In this document: positions 1-8,220 of the stretch, piece after piece
Position numbering within the stretch: the first letter of the stretch is position 1
Layout: each line of letters opens with the position of its first letter
Assembly: GCA_030705825.1 (NCBI GenBank)
Contig: JAUZPR010000016.1
Span: 1-38,182, forward strand
Direction of reading: 5' to 3'
Origin: Bacillota bacterium
GTDB lineage: Bacteria > Bacillota > Clostridia > Acetivibrionales > JANLFN01
Length of the DNA stretch: 38,182 nucleotides
Notes under the pieces: model-generated
Told to the model about the DNA's origin: nothing
Databases searched by the model: none
What the model saw: only the letters and a program-made list of their open reading frames with translations
Made by a program: the position numbers and the translations under genes

Positions 1-536
1 ATTTCCTTCTTAATCAGGTAACCTGAAACTGCCGGCAGGTAATCAGCAAGTCCTGCTGTTGAAGCATGTGCCCTGTGGGCTGTACCGAAAGCATCATTTA
101 CAAAGATTTCTGCGAGGCTTGCAAGTTCCTTTGCAAATGCAGGGTCGTTCTTTTCTTCTTCCTTATGGAATCTTACATTTTCAAGCATAAGTATTTCGCC
201 GTCTTTGAGGGCAGCAGCCTTGGCTTTTGCATCCGGTCCGATAACGTCAGCTGCCATTATTACATCCTTGTTGAGGAGTTCTGCAAGTCTCTTTGCTGTA
301 GGTTTCATGCTGAATTTATCTTCAAAACCGTTCTTCGGTCTTCCCAGATGGGAAACGAGTATTGTCTTTGCGCCATTGTTTACAAGATACTTGATTGTAG
401 GAAGTGCACCTACTATCCTTTTATCGTCGGTAATATTTTTGTTTTCGTCCAACGGTACGTTAAAATCTACTCTTACAATAACTCTCTTGCCTTTTACATC
501 AATGTCTTCAATAGTCTTCTTGTTCAACGTTGCCAT
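1..536 (-). CDS. pgk: Phosphoglycerate kinase, N-terminal part (cut by left window edge)
   Basis: Phosphoglycerate kinase interconverts 1,3-bisphosphoglycerate and ADP with 3-phosphoglycerate and ATP, the first ATP-yielding step of glycolysis, in the cytosol. The ORF track misses it because the frame runs off the left edge. Translating the minus strand from the ATG at 536 gives [18 protein letters not shown], followed by the family hallmarks [17 protein letters not shown] and [12 protein letters not shown] and the [15 protein letters not shown] segment. About 178 of roughly 395 residues are present. The start is supported by an AGGGAG ribosome site about 9 bases upstream. It lies downstream of gapA on the same strand but is separated by a gapA terminator and about 380 bases, so it probably has its own promoter. 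Recognition is firm; only the C-terminal half is unseen. Confidence 0.97.
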   Translation of the reverse strand, partial: MATLNKKTIEDIDVKGKRVIVRVDFNVPLDENKNITDDKRIVGALPTIKYLVNNGAKTILVSHLGRPKNGFEDKFSMKPTAKRLAELLNKDVIMAADVIGPDAKAKAAALKDGEILMLENVRFHKEEEKNDPAFAKELASLAEIFVNDAFGTAHRAHASTAGLADYLPAVSGYLIKKE

Positions 537-780
537 TTATTTCACTCTCCCTATATAATATGCAGAATCCGTCCTCAACCTGATAAGACCTTTTAGCCTC
601 TATATGGTTCAAGTTGCAGGCAAATCCTCTAAAACTTGAATATGTATGGCATAATAAAATTGTTTCCAAACGAATACATAGTTATTCCCCTGCATAAGCC
701 TCATTTTTTATGAGATTCCATATCGGAATAGCATGTTTTTGCTTGGATAGCCGTTTACATTTTACATCTTTTTACCTGTT

Positions 781-829
781 TTTTCAATAGTTACAGACTA
801 AAATAAACTATTTTTTAACAAAGTATCAA
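781..829 (-). promoter_or_regulatory. Candidate pgk promoter with a motif shared with gapA (Rex-like half-site)
   Basis: Reading the minus strand, TTGATA (824-829) is followed after 18 bases by TATTTT (800-805), a plausible but imperfect sigma-A pair. The spacer starts with CTTTGTTAAAAAA and the element ends with CTATTGAAAA. The same arrangement occurs upstream of gapA (2070-2117) with spacing differing by only one base. TTGTTAA is one half of the known Rex operator TTGTTAAnnnnTTAACAA; the other half is poor here. If this is the promoter, the pgk leader is about 250 nt. The remainder of the 537-880 gap showed no further recognisable feature. Confidence 0.45.
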
Positions 830-873
830 GGATAGGGAACACACCCACATGAAATTGTGCTCTGGAAACCCAA

Positions 874-902
874 AAAACAAGCCCGGCATAATATGCCGGG
901 CT
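874..902 (-). terminator. Intrinsic terminator of gapA
   Basis: On the minus strand a 10-bp GC-rich stem AGCCCGGCAT / ATGCCGGGCT with a 3-base loop is followed by TTGTTTTTT. It lies 18 bases downstream of the gapA stop codon and separates gapA from pgk transcriptionally. Confidence 0.9.
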
Positions 903-919
903 TTAGTTACTGTATTAAA

Positions 920-1969
<1,050 letters not shown>

Positions 1970-1998
1970 TTATGAACCTTGCAATAGAATAATATAAC

Positions 1999-2004
1999 AT
2001 TATA
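1999..2004 (-). promoter_or_regulatory. Candidate -10 box for gapA
   Basis: A perfect TATAAT lies on the minus strand about 70 bases upstream of the gapA ATG. The -35 region 16-17 bases away (TACAAT/ATACAA) is weak, so this may be a regulated promoter or one of two starts. Confidence 0.45.
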
Positions 2005-2069
2005 GCGCGATATTAGATAAATTGTATATCCCTACCGAGCCAAATATATTTTATATTATTTCATTTTAG

Positions 2070-2117
2070 TTTTCAATAGCAGGTAAAAAATTAATTATTT
2101 TTTTAACAAAGTTCCAA
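2070..2117 (-). promoter_or_regulatory. Upstream gapA element shared with pgk (Rex-like half-site, alternative promoter)
   Basis: Minus strand: TTGGAA (2112-2117), CTTTGTTAAAAAA, TAATTT (2088-2093) and CTATTGAAAA (2070-2079). This is the same order and nearly the same spacing as 781-829 upstream of pgk. Two glycolytic promoters sharing this block points to common regulation; the regulator is not identifiable from sequence alone. Confidence 0.45.
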
Positions 2118-2160
2118 CAGGCATTAGTTTTCACAAAACACCCGAAATTATTCATATAAA

Positions 2161-3057
2161 TCAGATGACAGATACAGTATATTTGTAGATCATTTTTGCC
2201 GGATTATATGAAAGTTTGGCTTTCCTTAGACCTTCTACCCCCAAATCCTGCTCTCTGTTTATAAATGTTGTCCCGGACCATTCATGTTCGCAAAATTGCT
2301 GGTTTATTACGGTATACAAGCCGTTAACCGAACTATCAGCCTTTTCTATATGTATCACTGCAGTATCCTCATTCAGCATTTCACCAACCGTAAAAGCCTT
2401 ATATACGCCGTCAACCTTAATCAATGCACCCTGGCACCCAAGAATTTTATAATTGTTGAGGAGTTCATAGTTGGCAATCTTCTCGCAGTAAAACTTCCTG
2501 TGCTCCTCACAGTTTCTTTCCTTGCACCAGTTATGTGTAATGTTCTTGCACTCATCCAGTAATTCTTCGGTTAGTACGGTATATTCGTACTCGTGCTCTT
2601 TTTTGAACCTGTTTATATGATTTCTTTTACCGTCATATTTTTTACCAGATAATTTTATAAGATTTTCCGCATTATATATATAATCACTATTGTCAGAGTC
2701 CTTAACTATTTCCCCCAAGGGTATATTTCCATTCTTCAGGAATTCAAGCTCATCCTCGGTAACCCTTTTAAATTTCAGCTGCCAGCCTTTTTGAGTAAAA
2801 TATTCTTTAAGTTTGGATACTGTGCCTTGAAAATCAGTGTTATCCCTGTCCCCAACCGGGATAAAGCAAAAAGGTTGGCCTGAACCAGGAACAGAAACAA
2901 TACATAGGAATCCGTTAACTTCGCAAAATCCAAGCTTATAATAATTCCGCCACATGAACATATTGGTGAAAGTCAATTCAGAGGCTTGCGGCTTATACTG
3001 CTTTAAATACCTGTCAAATAAGTTTTTATCGCTGATAGTTACTTCATCAAAATTCAA
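2161..3057 (-). CDS. DUF2156 domain protein (GNAT-like, phosphatidylglycerol lysyltransferase C-terminal-like)
   Basis: The protein begins NFDEVTISDKNLFDRYLKQY and then ELTFTNMFMWRNYYKL. This is the typical opening of DUF2156 proteins, which share the paired acetyltransferase-like fold of the MprF lysyltransferase C-terminal domain. The C-terminal INREQDLGVEGLRKAKLSYNP segment is also characteristic. The substrate of stand-alone members is not established, and nothing here settles it. No membrane segment is present, unlike full-length MprF. The track start (TTG at 3096) overlaps the end of pfkA. I prefer the TTG at 3057, preceded by GTGGGGGTAGAAAT, giving 298 residues; this choice is uncertain. 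It directly follows pfkA and is probably cotranscribed with it. Confidence 0.8.
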   Translation of the reverse strand: MNFDEVTISDKNLFDRYLKQYKPQASELTFTNMFMWRNYYKLGFCEVNGFLCIVSVPGSGQPFCFIPVGDRDNTDFQGTVSKLKEYFTQKGWQLKFKRVTEDELEFLKNGNIPLGEIVKDSDNSDYIYNAENLIKLSGKKYDGKRNHINRFKKEHEYEYTVLTEELLDECKNITHNWCKERNCEEHRKFYCEKIANYELLNNYKILGCQGALIKVDGVYKAFTVGEMLNEDTAVIHIEKADSSVNGLYTVINQQFCEHEWSGTTFINREQDLGVEGLRKAKLSYNPAKMIYKYTVSVI

Positions 3058-3073
3058 ATTTCTACCCCCACTG

Positions 3074-4159
3074 TTAGTTTCCAAAGCTGACACCAATACT
3101 TTTGGCTATACTTATCAATTCACTGTCAGCAGGAACTGTTTTAAGTTTACCTACTGCTTCCTCAAGAGTAACAGATGTAATAGCATTTCCCTGAAGGGCT
3201 ACCATCCTGCCGAATTTACCTTGGTTAACAAGATCTACTGCTGCAACCCCATATCTTGACGATAAAATCCTATCATATGGGTCTGGCCTTCCGCCGCGCT
3301 GCAAATGGCCCAAAACTGTTACTCTGGTTTCTATTCCGGCAAGACGCTCAATTTCATCACCAAGCTTGTTTCCTATACCACCCAATCTGATTGGATCGGG
3401 GCTATCTTTGACCACCTTGCTAACTACAATATCTCCGCCGACGGGCTTGGCCCCTTCGGAAACAACCACTATGCTAAAGCTTTTGCCTGAATTTTTTCTT
3501 TCAATTATTTTCTCAGTTACCTTATTAATGTCATATGGTATTTCAGGAAGTATTATGACATCAGCTCCTCCTGCTATGCCTGATTCCAGCGCTATCCATC
3601 CGGCATACCTTCCCATTACTTCCAGTATCATAACTCTATGGTGGGACTCAGCTGTAGAATGAAGTTTATCTATTGCTTCAGTGGCAGTATCTACTGCTGT
3701 CATAAAGCCGAAGGTTACATCTGTAGCAAAAAGATCGTTATCTATTGTTTTGGGAACACCTACCACATTTACTCCCTTTCTTGCAAAATCCCTTGCGCTG
3801 GTTAATGTTCCGTCTCCACCTATAAGAACCATGCAATCTATTCCGTGCAGCGCAATGTTGTTTACAACTACATCGGACATATCCTTGTATTCTTCCTTGC
3901 CGTTTACCACTACCTTGAATTTAAAAGGATTGTCCCTGTTTGAAGAACCAAGTATGGTTCCACCCTTATCAAGAATACCCGAAACGTCACCAGGTTTGAA
4001 TTCAACAAAATCATTCATAACAAGGCCTCTATATCCATCCTTGAAGCCTATGACTTCGTATCCGTATTTAATTTTTGCAGTTTTAACAACTGCCCTTAAT
4101 ACTGCGTTTAAACCCGGGCAATCGCCACCGCCGGTCAAAACTCCGATTTTCTTAACCAT
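3074..4159 (-). CDS. pfkA: 6-phosphofructokinase, mixed-substrate subfamily (probably ATP-dependent)
   Basis: Phosphofructokinase phosphorylates fructose-6-phosphate to fructose-1,6-bisphosphate. Visible motifs are GGGDCPGLNAVLR near residue 10, GGTILGSSNRDNPF near 66, IGGDGTLTSA at 113-122, VPKTIDNDL at 135-143 and MGRYAGWIAL. Phosphoryl-donor preference is read from two sites. Gly117 in GGDGT is the ATP-type residue (PPi enzymes carry Asp). Lys137 in PKTIDND is the residue seen in PPi enzymes and in some ATP enzymes such as trypanosomal PFK. The combination favours ATP but is not the E. coli pattern. Asp140 is the expected catalytic base. Length is 361 residues versus about 320 for E. coli-type PfkA. 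A GGAGGT site lies 6 bases before the ATG. Confidence 0.95.
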   Translation of the reverse strand: MVKKIGVLTGGGDCPGLNAVLRAVVKTAKIKYGYEVIGFKDGYRGLVMNDFVEFKPGDVSGILDKGGTILGSSNRDNPFKFKVVVNGKEEYKDMSDVVVNNIALHGIDCMVLIGGDGTLTSARDFARKGVNVVGVPKTIDNDLFATDVTFGFMTAVDTATEAIDKLHSTAESHHRVMILEVMGRYAGWIALESGIAGGADVIILPEIPYDINKVTEKIIERKNSGKSFSIVVVSEGAKPVGGDIVVSKVVKDSPDPIRLGGIGNKLGDEIERLAGIETRVTVLGHLQRGGRPDPYDRILSSRYGVAAVDLVNQGKFGRMVALQGNAITSVTLEEAVGKLKTVPADSELISIAKSIGVSFGN

Positions 4160-4172
4160 AAAACACCTCCGA

Positions 4173-4434
4173 AATTAATTGACAATTGATAATTGACAAT
4201 TAATAAAATTTATTAATTAATTTTAGTAAAACATTAGTCTACTGAATTTGATGTCTTATTTACATTAAAATGAATTCAATAAATTAAAATCTGTTTCCAC
4301 AAAATAATTGTCAATCTTAAATTTTCCATTGTCAATTGTTTTGTATCTACCATTGTCAATTATCCATTATCAATTGTCAATTGTTTTTGGTCTATGCATT
4401 GTCATTTGTCCATTTTCAATTGTCAATTGACTCT
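4173..4434. repeat. Inverted array of the degenerate heptamer ATTGACA / TGTCAAT
   Basis: The left arm (about 4175-4205) reads as ATTGACA, ATTGATA, ATTGACA, ATTAATA. The right arm (about 4303-4432) carries many TGTCAAT, TATCAAT and TGTCCAT units, the reverse complement, so the two arms can pair into a long imperfect hairpin around an AT-rich centre. The block fills the whole spacer between the stop of the PepT-like gene and the pfkA ribosome site. It runs into the PepT-like gene: the last residues Ile-Asp-Asn and the TGA are written in repeat sequence. Confidence 0.85.
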
Positions 4435-5531
4435 ATAATTGCCAGCAAAAACTCTGCTGCTTTAACCAAATTATCAATATTTATCTGCTCGTTTACACTG
4501 TGTACATTCTCCATACCGACACTGATGTCAACCGCCTGTATGCCTTTTCCGTTGATAATATTGGTATCGCTTCCACCGCCTGTCGGAACAGGTTTGAAAG
4601 TTAAACCGCAGGTATTTGCCGCCCTTTCAAGTATTGTCATTATCCTGTCCTCACTGGAAATATTGAATGAAGGATATTCCAAACTCGAAACGAATTCAAC
4701 AGCTCCGCCGTATTTTATAGCTGCCTTATCGAAGCATTCCTTCATATGGGCAGTCTGCCTGTTCAATTTGTCCTGGTTTCTGCTTCTGGCTTCTGCCTTT
4801 ATTTCCACCAGATCGCAAACAATATTTGTAGCCTGTCCGCCGTTAATTATACCAATATTTGCTGTTGTCTCATCATCTATTCTTCCCAGCGTCATTTCTG
4901 AAATGGCACTTGATGCGATTTTTATCGCACTTATCCCTTTTTCGGGCTCGACACCCGCATGTGCAGCTTTCCCCTTGACCCTTACATCTATTTTGTTCTG
5001 TGATGGAGCTGTAACTGCAACTTCTCCTATATCACCGCCATCATCCAGCACAAAGCCATATTTGGCATATATTTTGCTGTAATCCAGGTTTTTTGCACCC
5101 AGAAGCCCTTTTTCCTCACCTATTGTAAATACTACCTGAATATCCCCGTGCTCGATTTTATTTTCTTTTAATACCTTTAAAACCTCCATTATGCATTCGA
5201 TACCTGCCGTATCATCGCCGCCAAGTATGGTGGTTCCATCGGTTTTGATAATATTTCCTTCAACAATTGGTTTTTTCCCAATACCGGGAATTACAGTATC
5301 CATGTGTGCCATTAACAAAATTGGCGGCACCTTTTTTGTACCTTCTACATTGCATATCAGGTTTCCTGTATTTCCTCCAAGCTTTATTCCTGCGCCGTCA
5401 TCAAATACGGACAATCCCATTTCTTCAAGCTTCTTTTTTAAAAGCCGGGCCATTTTCTTTTCCTGCAACGACAAGCTGTCGGTTTTAACCAATTCAATAA
5501 ATTCATTGACCATTCTTTCCTTGTTTACCAT
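4416..5531 (-). CDS. M20-family metallopeptidase, PepT-like
   Basis: A cytosolic zinc aminopeptidase-fold protein of the PepT-like group, expected to cleave small peptides; the exact substrate is unknown. Likely metal ligands are His in LLMAHMDTV (near residue 76), Asp in LGGDDTAG, Glu in FTIGEEKGLLG, Asp in FVLDDGGD and the C-terminal His in ENVHSVNE. The central lid domain contains VKGKAAHAGVEPEKG. Length is 371 residues, normal. The start ATG follows AAGGAG by 6 bases. The C-terminus is odd: IESIDN and the stop codon are encoded inside the heptamer array at 4303-4432, so the original end of the gene seems to have been overwritten or extended by the repeat. It lies downstream of trmL across another repeat block. 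Confidence 0.92.
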   Translation of the reverse strand: MVNKERMVNEFIELVKTDSLSLQEKKMARLLKKKLEEMGLSVFDDGAGIKLGGNTGNLICNVEGTKKVPPILLMAHMDTVIPGIGKKPIVEGNIIKTDGTTILGGDDTAGIECIMEVLKVLKENKIEHGDIQVVFTIGEEKGLLGAKNLDYSKIYAKYGFVLDDGGDIGEVAVTAPSQNKIDVRVKGKAAHAGVEPEKGISAIKIASSAISEMTLGRIDDETTANIGIINGGQATNIVCDLVEIKAEARSRNQDKLNRQTAHMKECFDKAAIKYGGAVEFVSSLEYPSFNISSEDRIMTILERAANTCGLTFKPVPTGGGSDTNIINGKGIQAVDISVGMENVHSVNEQINIDNLVKAAEFLLAIIESIDN

Positions 5532-5549
5532 AAAATACTCCTTTTTAGA

Positions 5550-5736
5550 TGTTCGGGGTTCGGAGTTGGGTGTTCGGAGCCAAGTGTACAGGATTCTGGA
5601 TTTTAAGTTAAGAGTTTGGGGTTCAGTAATAAAACCCTCAACTTTTGACCAAAAACACCAAACTCCACTCAGCCTTAACTCTCAACTCCGAACCATGAAC
5701 TCCGAACTCCCATTCCTTGACACCGAACTCTGAACT
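5550..5736. repeat. Inverted array of the degenerate heptamer TTCGGAG / CTCCGAA (copy 1)
   Basis: The left part reads as TTCGGGG, TTCGGAG, TTGGGTG, TTCGGAG and then AGTTAAG, AGTTTGG, GGTTCAG. The right part carries the complementary CCAAACT, CAACTCCGAACC, ATGAACT, CCGAACT and CTGAACT units. The arms can fold into a long imperfect hairpin. The right edge stops 3 bases before the trmL stop codon and the left edge touches the ribosome site of the PepT-like gene. A second copy of the family with the same TGACACCGAACT border lies at 18776-19005. Confidence 0.87.
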
Positions 5737-5739
5737 ATA

Positions 5740-6234
5740 TTACCATTTGAGCCTTGCCAATTCTCCCTGGTTTTTCATCCCTTCAAAGCCTGATTGTCTC
5801 AGCGCCTCATAAACCACTACAGCTACTGAATTCGAAAGATTTAACGATCTAATTCCCTCTCTCATGGGTATTCTTATACACTGCTCCCTGTTTTTCTTAA
5901 GCAGTTCTTCGGGAAGTCCTGCAGTTTCCTTTCCGAAAACCAGAAAACAATCGTCTTCATATTTCACATCAGTATATGTATTCAATGCTTTGGTTGACGA
6001 ATAATAAAACTTGCATGAATAATATTTTTTCAAAAGCTCCTCGAAATTATCATAATATTGAATATTCAATTCATTCCAATAATCAAGGCCTGCTCTCTTA
6101 AGGTATCTGTCGTCAACAGAAAACCCCAGAGGCTTTACAAGATGCAGGTTTGTACCCGTAGCAGCACAAGTCCTTGCTATATTACCGGTATTTTGAGGTA
6201 TTTCAGGTTCTACCAGAACAACGTTCAGCTTCAA
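5740..6234 (-). CDS. trmL: tRNA (cytidine(34)-2'-O)-methyltransferase TrmL (SPOUT family)
   Basis: TrmL 2'-O-methylates the wobble base of certain leucine tRNAs using S-adenosylmethionine. The N-terminus VVLVEPEIPQNTGNIARTCA is the family signature. SPOUT knot motifs follow: VFGKETAGLPEEL near residue 105 and IRSLNLSNSVAVVVYEALRQ near 128. Length is 164 residues, normal. The start is TTG at 6234, placed 7 bases after GGAGG. No ATG with a ribosome site is available, so the TTG is likely genuine. The stop codon lies only 3 bases from the repeat block that separates it from the PepT-like gene. Confidence 0.95.
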   Translation of the reverse strand: MKLNVVLVEPEIPQNTGNIARTCAATGTNLHLVKPLGFSVDDRYLKRAGLDYWNELNIQYYDNFEELLKKYYSCKFYYSSTKALNTYTDVKYEDDCFLVFGKETAGLPEELLKKNREQCIRIPMREGIRSLNLSNSVAVVVYEALRQSGFEGMKNQGELARLKW

Positions 6235-6313
6235 GATTAATCCTCCATCTATTAGTTATTTAATATGTTAAAAATTATATTTTGCTCTTTATATAAATTT
6301 AATCTTTTTTAAC

Positions 6314-6344
6314 TAAAAAAACAAAGCCTTTTTGGAAGGCTTTG
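6314..6344 (-). terminator. Intrinsic terminator downstream of cheX
   Basis: Minus strand: CAAAGCCTT / AAGGCTTTG, a 9-bp stem with a 5-base loop, followed by TTTTTTT. It lies about 130 bases after the cheX stop, where no other gene ends, so it most likely terminates the cheX transcript. Confidence 0.85.
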
Positions 6345-6473
6345 CTGATATCTTTAAAATTAGATATAGTATATATAAATCATAGTACAATATTTCCAAC
6401 TGAAAATTTGGTATACACGTAGAACTTTGATGATATCACAATTACTTCCCCAATTTTAATCCACCTTGGTTTA

Positions 6474-6941
6474 TCAACTGTCCACAACTGATATATCTAT
6501 TTCCAATACATCGGTATCATTTAAATAAAGTGGTACGCATATAGTCGTAGCTTTGCTTGAAGAAATCTGCATATTCTCACCCATTAAAAACGACGGCGGA
6601 GTTATTTCAATACCAACACCCCTGTTATAGAGTATTGTTGCAGTATTTCCAAGTATCATATTTGTTAGTTCCGATATGGCACTTTTTGAAATCTCGTCCA
6701 GTTCGGTAACAGGCATCCCGCACATCATAGCAGATGCAATATTTAAAGCTACCTGTTTAGCCATGGAAAAAATAGTCTGCCCCCTGATTTTACCAGTCAA
6801 ACCTACTATTATCATAACGTTGTCACTTTTATAAGGTGAATCTTTTAAATAGACCTTTCCGAGTTTAGCATCAATACCGGAAATTTGTTTTAGCACTGTC
6901 TGGCTGGCCTCAATAAAAGGATTAATATATTCTACATTCAT
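6474..6941 (-). CDS. cheX: CheX-type chemotaxis phosphatase (CheC/CheX family)
   Basis: CheX proteins dephosphorylate CheY-P, resetting the flagellar motor signal. The protein starts NVEYINPFIEASQTVL as family members do. It has the single catalytic helix expected of CheX, KSAISELTNMILGN near residue 87, with the ExxN phosphatase motif (Glu and Asn in ELTN). CheC would carry two such helices. Length is 155 residues, normal. A GGTGGG site precedes the ATG. It stands alone, divergent from splB, with its own terminator and no other chemotaxis gene in the window, so a role outside classic chemotaxis is possible. Confidence 0.88.
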   Translation of the reverse strand: MNVEYINPFIEASQTVLKQISGIDAKLGKVYLKDSPYKSDNVMIIVGLTGKIRGQTIFSMAKQVALNIASAMMCGMPVTELDEISKSAISELTNMILGNTATILYNRGVGIEITPPSFLMGENMQISSSKATTICVPLYLNDTDVLEIDISVVDS

Positions 6942-7084
6942 TATAAAATTCCCACCTTGTGATAGTCTGCTTAAAGCGTAATATATAGAATTTTTAAGTG
7001 CTTATTAAAGTATAATTCTATATACTTTATAAAAATCCTTCTTTTTAGTCATTATTTTTATAGATAATGTCAAAAAAAATATAA

Positions 7085-7114
7085 GAATAGAGAATATTGT
7101 ATATTGGCATACTA
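7085..7114 (+). promoter_or_regulatory. Sigma-G promoter of splB
   Basis: GAATA (7085-7089), then exactly 18 bases, then CATACTA (7108-7114). This matches the forespore sigma-G consensus (GMATR, N18, CATnhTA) at every defined position. The B. subtilis splAB operon is sigma-G dependent, so the match is expected biologically. AGGAG at 7134-7138 gives the ribosome site 7 bases before the splB ATG. Confidence 0.85.
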
Positions 7115-7145
7115 TAGACAAAAATAATCAATCAGGAGCAGGCAG

Positions 7146-8171
7146 ATGAAACTTTTTTGGCCGGAAAGAGTATTTTTTGAGCAGGCAGCTCTTAAGTATC
7201 CTCTTGGGGAGAAGCTTTACAAATTTTTTAAAGATGAAGGAACTGAAATAACTCTGGCACCCATTCAAAGAGTCAACAGCTGTATTCCCGGGAATTCACC
7301 GGTAGAAAAATATTCTTCAGGAAAAAGGACACTGGTAGTTACGGTAAAAAAATCTCTAAAATTCGACATATGCAAACCCTCGGCAGATTTTGAGTTTTCC
7401 CTTGTAACAGGGTGTCCTGGGAACTGTGAATATTGTTATCTGTACACAACGCAGAGCAGCAAACCCTATATCAGAACCTATGTAAATATTGAAGAGATTT
7501 TTGATTCGATAAAAAAGCATATTGATGTAAATAAAGACATTACTACTTTTGAAGTTGCAAGCTCGGGTGATCCCTTGTCTGTAGAACATATAACCGGAAG
7601 CCTTGCCAAAACCATAGACTTTTTCGGGAATCTTGATAATGCAAGGCTCAGGGTAGTCACCAAGTATAACTACGTAGATCCTCTTTTGAATATAAACCAT
7701 AACGGTCATACTCGCTTCCGCTTCAGTATAAACTCAAGATATGTAATAGATAATTTTGAGCATACTACCTCAAATTTTGATGAACGTATTGAAGCTGCTG
7801 CCAAAATAGCCTCTGCAGGTTATCCGTTGGGCTTTATAATTGCCCCCATTATGATCTACGAAAATTGGAAGGGCCAATACAGGGAACTTCTAGAAACATT
7901 GAGCAAAAAACTTGATACTGGCAAGTCAACCGAACCCTTAAGTTTTGAGCTGATTCAATACAGGTTCACACCCACCGCCAGAAATTTCATCCAGGAAAGA
8001 TTTCCCCATACAAAGCTTGATATGGATGAAACCACAAGGATATTGAAGTGGGGTAAATTCGGAAAATTCAAATATATCTATCCAAAGGAAACGGCAGCTG
8101 AAATAAAGGAATATCTGACCTCCCTGATTACAGGTACTTTCCCCGATGCAAGAATAGATTATTTTACTTAA
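7146..8171 (+). CDS. splB: Spore photoproduct lyase (radical SAM DNA repair enzyme)
   Basis: This enzyme reverses 5-thyminyl-5,6-dihydrothymine, the UV lesion of spore DNA, during germination. The radical SAM cluster motif is CPGNCEYC (Cys90, Cys94, Cys97). The two tyrosines used in radical transfer by the Bacillus enzyme are conserved (Tyr96, Tyr98). SKPYIRTYVN, RFRFSIN and the C-terminal IDYFT also match the family closely, and 341 residues is full length. The striking difference is in FEVASSGDP. The Bacillus protein reads FEASCTSD, whose Cys141 donates the hydrogen atom to the product radical; this protein has Ser139 (codon AGC). It therefore either uses another donor or behaves differently. 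It is expressed from a sigma-G promoter and is convergent with spoVAEa across a shared terminator. Confidence 0.96.
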   Translation: MKLFWPERVFFEQAALKYPLGEKLYKFFKDEGTEITLAPIQRVNSCIPGNSPVEKYSSGKRTLVVTVKKSLKFDICKPSADFEFSLVTGCPGNCEYCYLYTTQSSKPYIRTYVNIEEIFDSIKKHIDVNKDITTFEVASSGDPLSVEHITGSLAKTIDFFGNLDNARLRVVTKYNYVDPLLNINHNGHTRFRFSINSRYVIDNFEHTTSNFDERIEAAAKIASAGYPLGFIIAPIMIYENWKGQYRELLETLSKKLDTGKSTEPLSFELIQYRFTPTARNFIQERFPHTKLDMDETTRILKWGKFGKFKYIYPKETAAEIKEYLTSLITGTFPDARIDYFT

Positions 8172-8174
8172 AGT

Positions 8175-8207
8175 AAAAAAGATTGAGCGGTTAACTTAAT
8201 CTTTTTT
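8175..8207. terminator. Bidirectional terminator between splB and spoVAEa
   Basis: A 10-bp stem AAAAAAGATT / AATCTTTTTT with a 13-base loop gives a T-run on either strand. It sits between the convergent splB and spoVAEa stop codons. Confidence 0.8.
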
Positions 8208-8220
8208 ATTAAAATTATAT

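Noticed and set aside
4336-5082. 248-residue plus-strand ORF
   Set aside because: Opposite-strand shadow of the PepT-like gene, which has clear family motifs. The ORF begins inside the heptamer array and resembles no known protein.
5550-5736. Possible CRISPR array (regular short repeats)
   Set aside because: Units are only 7 bp, degenerate and inverted; there are no unique spacers of constant length and no cas genes.
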